Below are positions 5,970 to 11,275 of a stretch of DNA of 11,275 bases, in pieces (within the stretch, counting starts at the first letter, position 1; each line of letters opens with the position of its first letter). The notes beneath the pieces were generated by a model. That model was not told the origin of the DNA and did no database searches. It saw only the letters and a list, made by a program, of their open reading frames with translations. The stretch lies in NCBI GenBank assembly GCA_964566965.1, contig CAZMKO010000075.1, forward strand, positions 1-11,275, given 5' to 3'. Source of the DNA: Oleiagrimonas sp964566965. GTDB taxonomy: Bacteria > Pseudomonadota > Gammaproteobacteria > Xanthomonadales > Rhodanobacteraceae. Made by a program: the position numbers and the translations under genes.

Positions 5970-7499
5970 TCATTCGTCCGGGTCGTAATACAGGTCTTCG
6001 CGCTGGTCGAAAGCATTGAGCAGATCGGGGTCGCCGTTGGACATAGCGTCACGGAAGATCTGGCTCAGTGTAATCATGCCACCCGTCACGTCGTTTGCGC
6101 GGTTGATTTCACCCGACGCCATCTGGTCGGTAATTCGACTCCAGATTTCGTTTACCAGATAGTTTGCCCCCTGCGTGCCTCCCGGCACCTTGCCGGGACC
6201 CGCACTGATCAGCGCATCGGTCAGTTTGTCGGAGAATGTCCGGATGAGCGCGGTCTTGGCTTCCGCATCTCCGCGGGCATTTTCAATGAAGTCCGAGGTG
6301 GCCCATTCCAGTGATCCCATGATCGTGCCCAGGGTGTCGGCGGCCGCTGTACGCGCGTCGTCCGTCAGATCGGCATTGCCTATCTTGTCCGCCAGGTGAC
6401 GCATTTCGGTGGCGATCACACCGTTGGTCTGGTCGACCCGATTGTAATCGGCGTCGAGCAACACGTGGCGCATGAAGTCCTTAATCAGACCATGATGGAA
6501 ATCGCCGGTATTGGTCTTACGCCAGTCGGCTTCCGCCAGGCGCGAGAAGTTGTTTTCGAAGTACCTGCCAAGTTGCTCCAGTGCACTTGTGCGCTCGCCG
6601 CTTTGATCGATTCCGCCGACGTAGCCGTCGTCGCCCGAGCGTGCAAGCGCGGCGAACAACCTGTCCCGTGCTTTCTGGTTGGTGGACGTGGCATTTCTGG
6701 AGTCGAGCAGTTCAGCCAGGGCATGGAAACCGTCGCGAGCGGGGAGCTGGGCCTGGCCATTGAGGCTGGTTGCCATCATCGCCTGTACCAGTGTCATGTC
6801 GCCGGCAACCGGTCCCTGCTGCATCACCCTGTCGATTTCGCCCAGCACCTCCTCGGCTGCACTGCTGTCGCCGTTCGCGGACGCCATGTTGGCAATGTCG
6901 GCTGCGGCAGTCAGCAATGCCGGGCCATTCTGGTACTGGTTGATGTCATAGCCTTCGCTACGTGCATCGGCAACCAGGCGTTTGGAAACATCCGCAAGGA
7001 GCTCGCCGTCCTGAATGCCGGTCAACAGTTCGCGGGCACCGGCAGTGCCCGGCTTGCTGACGAGGCCGTAGATTTCGTCGCTGCCCAGACGCCCCGCAGC
7101 CACATTGCGAGCGATCGAATCCGTCACCTGCTGGCGCAGTTCGGGGGTGTTCTCGCCGCTGTAGGCATTGCCTATTTCGTTGAAGGCGCCGTTGATCGCG
7201 TCCGCTTGCTCGGAGGAGACGGAGCCGCAGCCATTGGAACCGCCATTCGCCATCGCCAGCAAGGCCGCAATGTATTCATCCTTCTGTTCCTGCGTCAGCG
7301 AGGGATCGCTCATCGTTCGGCTGATCTGATAGGCGACGGCCTGATCCGGTTCGGGCCCGCGGCCGGCCACCTGGACCGTGCGGTCGATCGCTTCCTGGAC
7401 CTTCGGGTCGTTGCTGGAACATGCGGTGCTTTGGTTGACCCCGCCACCACCAGCGGTTGGCACCATCGGGGCGACCATGGATACGAGGGAGAAGAACAT
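5970..7499 (-). CDS. Orphan 509-aa protein, probably alpha-helical, unknown function
   Basis: I do not recognise this protein. It opens with a short hydrophobic segment (MFFSLVSMVAPMVPTAGGGG), then a long soluble part rich in Ala, Asp, Asn and Gln that looks helical throughout, with repeated spacings of the LLTAAADIANMA and LIRTFSDKLTDALI type, and ends YYDPDE. Only two cysteines occur, both in the first quarter (TACSSN, NGCGSV). There is no clear signal peptide, membrane helix or catalytic motif. ATG 7499 has GAGG 6 nt upstream. Amphipathic helices, few cysteines and a Gly/Ser-rich start are compatible with a secreted effector or structural protein; this is inference only. It is divergent from the 207-aa acidic protein, and an IS3 remnant lies between. 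Its 3' end sits against the truncated GDCCVxC gene. Confidence 0.85.
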   Translation of the reverse strand: MFFSLVSMVAPMVPTAGGGGVNQSTACSSNDPKVQEAIDRTVQVAGRGPEPDQAVAYQISRTMSDPSLTQEQKDEYIAALLAMANGGSNGCGSVSSEQADAINGAFNEIGNAYSGENTPELRQQVTDSIARNVAAGRLGSDEIYGLVSKPGTAGARELLTGIQDGELLADVSKRLVADARSEGYDINQYQNGPALLTAAADIANMASANGDSSAAEEVLGEIDRVMQQGPVAGDMTLVQAMMATSLNGQAQLPARDGFHALAELLDSRNATSTNQKARDRLFAALARSGDDGYVGGIDQSGERTSALEQLGRYFENNFSRLAEADWRKTNTGDFHHGLIKDFMRHVLLDADYNRVDQTNGVIATEMRHLADKIGNADLTDDARTAAADTLGTIMGSLEWATSDFIENARGDAEAKTALIRTFSDKLTDALISAGPGKVPGGTQGANYLVNEIWSRITDQMASGEINRANDVTGGMITLSQIFRDAMSNGDPDLLNAFDQREDLYYDPDE

Positions 7500-7560
7500 G
7501 TGCAGCCTCGGAGCGTGTGGGTTGCGTCCATTTTCCCCGCTGGAAACGACCGGTTGCTAC

Positions 7561-7740
7561 TAGGACTGACCCTAGGTAAACCACTCCGGAATCCCGGAGG
7601 TTGTTTGTTTTAATCAGGTCTCCTCGGCGAAGTTGGCCTGGCGCTGATGGCGCAGAAGAGCTGCTGCTTCGTCCGGCGGCATGTTGCTGATGGCGCCGGA
7701 AATGCTTGTGGTTGAACCAATCCACGCATTGCCGTACCGC
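7561..7740 (-). mobile_element. IS3-family element, right-end fragment with OrfB C-terminus
   Basis: On the minus strand, CVDWFNHKHF (about 7728-7696) continues after a one-base frame change as GAISNMPPDEAAALLRHQRQ and then ANFAEET, ending at a TGA at 7616-7614. The WFNH..., ...ISNMPP order is the hallmark of the C-terminal end of IS3-family OrfB integrase-type transposases. About 50 bp beyond the stop lies TAGGACTGACCCTAGG at 7561-7576, which resembles IS3 terminal repeats (TGGACTGACCC-like). The rest of the element, including the DDE core, is missing upstream. It is therefore a dead right-end remnant, frameshifted within the last 40 codons. Confidence 0.6.
7584..7614 (+). terminator. Stem-loop with T-rich tail inside the IS3 end
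   Basis: CTCCGG (7584-7589) pairs with CCGGAG (7594-7599) around AATC, followed by TTGTTTGTTTT. This is terminator-like on the plus strand. It probably belongs to the IS end, where such hairpins limit transcription into the element. Confidence 0.35.
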
Positions 7741-7905
7741 CATGCTTCGTCAACAGGTGATCGGCGGAAACAGGATTGTTTCTTTGCTGAACACGGCAGC
7801 GGCGCGAATGCAACCAGACATCAAACTCAGGGAAATCCCCAGATTGATGTCACGCGGCCATCGTTCCAGAGTGAGATGCACACCCGCGACCAAGGAGAGC
7901 TGACC
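7741..7905. other. Upstream region of the acidic protein gene
   Basis: No gene or clear sigma-70 promoter is seen. A frame from 7681 is open in phase with the acidic protein but crosses the IS3 remnant, so it is unlikely to be translated. No convincing Hrp-type box was found. Confidence 0.4.
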
Positions 7906-8529
7906 ATGTTCACCAGCTACGACCTGGGTTCCAGCTTCCAGAGCAGTTTCATGGGCATCACCGAGTCCGAGGCCTTCTTCAACACGTCCGGAGCCGAAGC
8001 GCTGTCCGCCGAACAGATAGACCAGATGGCCTCGCACCCTTACGCCCAGCACTACAATTCCGAGTCACTCGTGACACCAAACGGGTACGACTTCAATTCG
8101 ATCACGGGAATCGGCGACGAACCGCCACCCCGGCTGAGTTACGATCTCAACGGGCTTCCCGGCTTTCCCGACAACGTTGGGGACCCGGAAAACGAGGAGT
8201 TGCCCCTCTCGTTTGCAAACGATCAAATCAATCTCAGCGTTGGTACGTCGGACACGCCCGTTCAAGGAAGCATCCACTGGAATCCGAATACCATGAGCTG
8301 GGGTACTGCGGTGAACGCCGATTTGAACGGCACCAGCATCACGTACGATCCGGGAACCGGGGCAACAAGCATTGAACAGCAAATCACGGATGGCCTGACG
8401 CTCGAAGGCAGCTACGCCCCCGGTGCAGGAGCGGGGTCGGCAAGCTTGAGTTACGACAATTTCGAATTCGGGGCATTCATCAACCAATACGACTGGGGCG
8501 CACAAGCCAACTTCAATCTTGAATTTTGA
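7906..8529 (+). CDS. Orphan 207-aa acidic protein with no lysine or cysteine
   Basis: I do not recognise this protein. ATG 7906 is preferred over the in-frame ATG 7681 because AAGGAG lies at 7892-7897, 8 nt upstream, and the earlier start would read through IS sequence. The 207 residues contain 27 Asp/Glu, one Arg, no Lys and no Cys, so the isoelectric point must be very low. The N-terminal 60 residues are Ser/Phe/Gln-rich, the middle is Pro/Asp-rich and loop-like, and from about residue 108 alternating polar and hydrophobic stretches with Gly/Asn turns suggest a run of beta-hairpins. It ends ANFNLEF with a terminal Phe, as do many outer-membrane barrels, yet no signal peptide is seen. A secreted effector, barrel-forming protein or acidic antitoxin/immunity partner are all possible; none is shown. 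Confidence 0.82.
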   Translation: MFTSYDLGSSFQSSFMGITESEAFFNTSGAEALSAEQIDQMASHPYAQHYNSESLVTPNGYDFNSITGIGDEPPPRLSYDLNGLPGFPDNVGDPENEELPLSFANDQINLSVGTSDTPVQGSIHWNPNTMSWGTAVNADLNGTSITYDPGTGATSIEQQITDGLTLEGSYAPGAGAGSASLSYDNFEFGAFINQYDWGAQANFNLEF

Positions 8530-8559
8530 GCCATGGAAACGTGTTAAACGTGCTCTGCT

Positions 8560-8575
8560 CACATGGGCCCATGAG
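8560..8575. terminator. Palindrome between convergent genes, possible weak terminator
   Basis: CATGGGCCCATG at 8562-8573 is a perfect 12-bp palindrome in the 46-bp gap between the converging acidic-protein and LysR genes. Flanking GCTC/GAGC can extend it imperfectly. There is no T run, so termination on either strand is uncertain. Confidence 0.3.
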
Positions 8576-9499
8576 CTAGCAGGCATCCAGATGAAGACCC
8601 GGCAAGCCCGTCACCAGCGTGCGCAGCAAATCGCCGAAAGTCTCCAGGTTTTTCAACCACGGTGACGCCTGCCGCGAGTACAGGACGATGTGACGTCCCG
8701 GCACTTCATCCTGCCCGATGCGAACCAGTTTCACTTCCGCGATGGACGCCAGACGCTGGCGGGCCAGGCTGGGCACCAGGGTGTAGCCGCCACGCAAGGC
8801 CACCAGCGCCGCCAGGCTTTCCAGGCTGACGTCCTGGATGCGTGCGTCGTCGTCCTGATCAGGGTCGTTGCCGTGGCTTTCGGCCATCAGGATGGCGTTG
8901 CCGTCCAGTTCGTCGAGTCGCACTTCCGCCCTGCCCGCCAGGGGATGCGAGTGGTGCATCAGCACGTCGTAGGGTTCGAAGAACAGCGGTTGCATGGTCA
9001 CGCCCGGCGGGGTTTGCGCCGGTTGCGCCAGCACCGCGTCCAGTTCGCCTTCGTGCAGGCGGCGCAGCAGGCCGCGCGGTTTGCCCTCGGACAGGCTCAG
9101 GCGCGTGCCGGGGAAGGTCTGCGGAAACGGTTCGATCAGGTGCGGCAGCAGATAGGGACCGAGCGTGCTCAGCACGCCCAGGCGCAACTCGCCGCCGAAG
9201 GCGGCCGTGCTGTCGTGGGCGGCGTGCTGCAGGTCCTCGGCGGCAGCCAGCACCTGGTCGATCTGCGCCAGCAGGCGCTGGCCGGCGACGGTGGGCAGCA
9301 CGCCGCGGCCGCCGCGTTCGAACAACACCGCGTCCAGCGCCTGTTCGACCTTCTGGATCTGGTGCGACAGGCCCGACGGGCTGATGTGCATGGCGCGCGC
9401 GGCAGCGGTGAAACCGCCCAGGCGGTGCACGGCCTGCACCAGCGCCAGGTCGCGCAGGGACACGGCGGCAAGGCCCATCGAAATCATCGAACGCTGCAT
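8576..9499 (-). CDS. LysR-family regulator, OxyR-like but without the redox cysteines
   Basis: Encodes up to 307 aa. Residues about 14-73 form the winged helix-turn-helix (GGFTAAARAMHISPSGLSHQ), followed by the linker helix and an effector-binding domain. Much of it resembles OxyR: LFERGGRG, then ILMAESHGNDPDQ aligned with the OxyR stretch that holds its first redox Cys (DGHCLRD), and later VSLESLAALVALRGGYTLVP. Here the Cys position reads Gly and the second Cys is also missing; the only Cys is the last residue. It therefore cannot sense peroxide by the OxyR disulfide and probably binds a small ligand. Starts at 9499, 9487 and 9478 are all possible, and none has a good ribosome binding site. 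It is divergent from acnA with 191 bp between, the usual LysR layout, so acnA is its likely target. Confidence 0.9.
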   Translation of the reverse strand: MQRSMISMGLAAVSLRDLALVQAVHRLGGFTAAARAMHISPSGLSHQIQKVEQALDAVLFERGGRGVLPTVAGQRLLAQIDQVLAAAEDLQHAAHDSTAAFGGELRLGVLSTLGPYLLPHLIEPFPQTFPGTRLSLSEGKPRGLLRRLHEGELDAVLAQPAQTPPGVTMQPLFFEPYDVLMHHSHPLAGRAEVRLDELDGNAILMAESHGNDPDQDDDARIQDVSLESLAALVALRGGYTLVPSLARQRLASIAEVKLVRIGQDEVPGRHIVLYSRQASPWLKNLETFGDLLRTLVTGLPGLHLDAC

Positions 9500-9552
9500 G
9501 CGGGGAAATCCGTTGGTGAAGCGCGGACCGGCGCGGCATCATGTCCATCTGC

Positions 9553-9558
9553 ATTGTA
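9553..9558 (-). promoter_or_regulatory. Possible -10 of the LysR-type gene
   Basis: TACAAT on the minus strand (5 of 6 to TATAAT) lies about 54 bp before the regulator start. No good -35 is found at normal spacing, so it would need an activator or be weak. Confidence 0.25.
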
Positions 9559-9579
9559 GCCCCGACGCGCCGATTGCCG

Positions 9580-9616
9580 TCGCGCGTTCGCGCGATTCAG
9601 GCGTTTGCGCGATAAT
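9580..9616 (+). promoter_or_regulatory. acnA: Candidate acnA promoter with overlapping inverted repeat
   Basis: GATAAT at 9611-9616 (5 of 6 to the -10 consensus) is preceded by a poor -35, TTCGCG at 9587-9592, with an 18-bp spacer. The inverted repeat TCGCGCG-TT-CGCGCGA (9580-9595) covers that -35. A regulator bound there, such as the divergent LysR-type protein, could repress or assist acnA. Confidence 0.4.
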
Positions 9617-9690
9617 GAACGTTTGATTTGCACTGATCCGGGCAACCTGCCCGCGTCCGTGCCCCGCAGTCGATCCAGCCAGGAGTAGCC

Positions 9691-11275
<1,585 letters not shown>

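Noticed and set aside
6396..7613. A 405-codon open frame on the plus strand opposite the 509-aa gene
   Set aside because: It is the antisense shadow of a GC-rich gene; its translation lacks coherent motifs, while the minus frame has a ribosome binding site and normal codon bias.
7500..7905. Hrp-type (PIP or hrp) box that would mark the orphan pair as type III effectors
   Set aside because: No TTCG-N15-TTCG or GGAACC-N16-CCAC arrangement was found upstream of either gene.
8690..9559. A 289-codon plus-strand frame over the LysR-type gene
   Set aside because: Antisense of a clear LysR protein; its composition is Gln/Arg/Ala-rich with no motifs.

Overview
This window comes from a high-GC gammaproteobacterium, most likely of the order Xanthomonadales (Rhodanobacter/Dyella/Luteibacter-like). 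That placement is an inference from codon use, from a palindromic REP doublet of the 'aggagcgca...tgcgcga' kind common in that group, and from the protein families present. No rRNA or tRNA is visible to fix the taxon.

Layout. Positions 1-1460 are a scrapyard with no intact gene. They hold the tail of a gene entering from the left, decayed coding fragments, the C-terminal piece of a TetR-type regulator cut off by an inverted repeat, and remnants of an IS3-type and an IS4-family element fused at about 963. Positions 1470-3265 (minus strand) are a two-gene unit: a TauE/SafE-type exporter followed 20 nt later by a secreted GH43 glycosidase. Positions 3266-4022 are a long divergent intergenic region packed with repeats, ending in a candidate ECF-sigma promoter. 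Positions 4023-5704 (plus strand) are a translationally coupled pair: a membrane-anchored SrpA-like haem peroxidase of the catalase fold and a cytochrome b561.

Positions 5793 to about 5945 are a frameshifted, truncated GDCCVxC-domain gene. From there to about 8575 lies an accessory block. It has two divergent orphan genes, a 509-aa probably helical protein (minus) and a 207-aa acidic protein with no lysine or cysteine (plus), with an IS3 transposase 3' remnant between their starts. The window then returns to conserved genes: an OxyR-like LysR regulator lacking the redox cysteines (minus), divergent from aconitase acnA (plus), which runs off the right edge.

How the genes fit together. The peroxidase/b561 pair would couple electron delivery at the membrane to peroxide removal. 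The regulator/acnA pair is a usual LysR-divergent arrangement, so the regulator probably controls acnA, itself a 4Fe-4S enzyme sensitive to oxidants. The exporter/glycosidase pair has no obvious shared pathway. The strongest candidate for something undescribed is the orphan pair at 5970-8529, which interrupts otherwise conserved sequence and resembles no family I can name.
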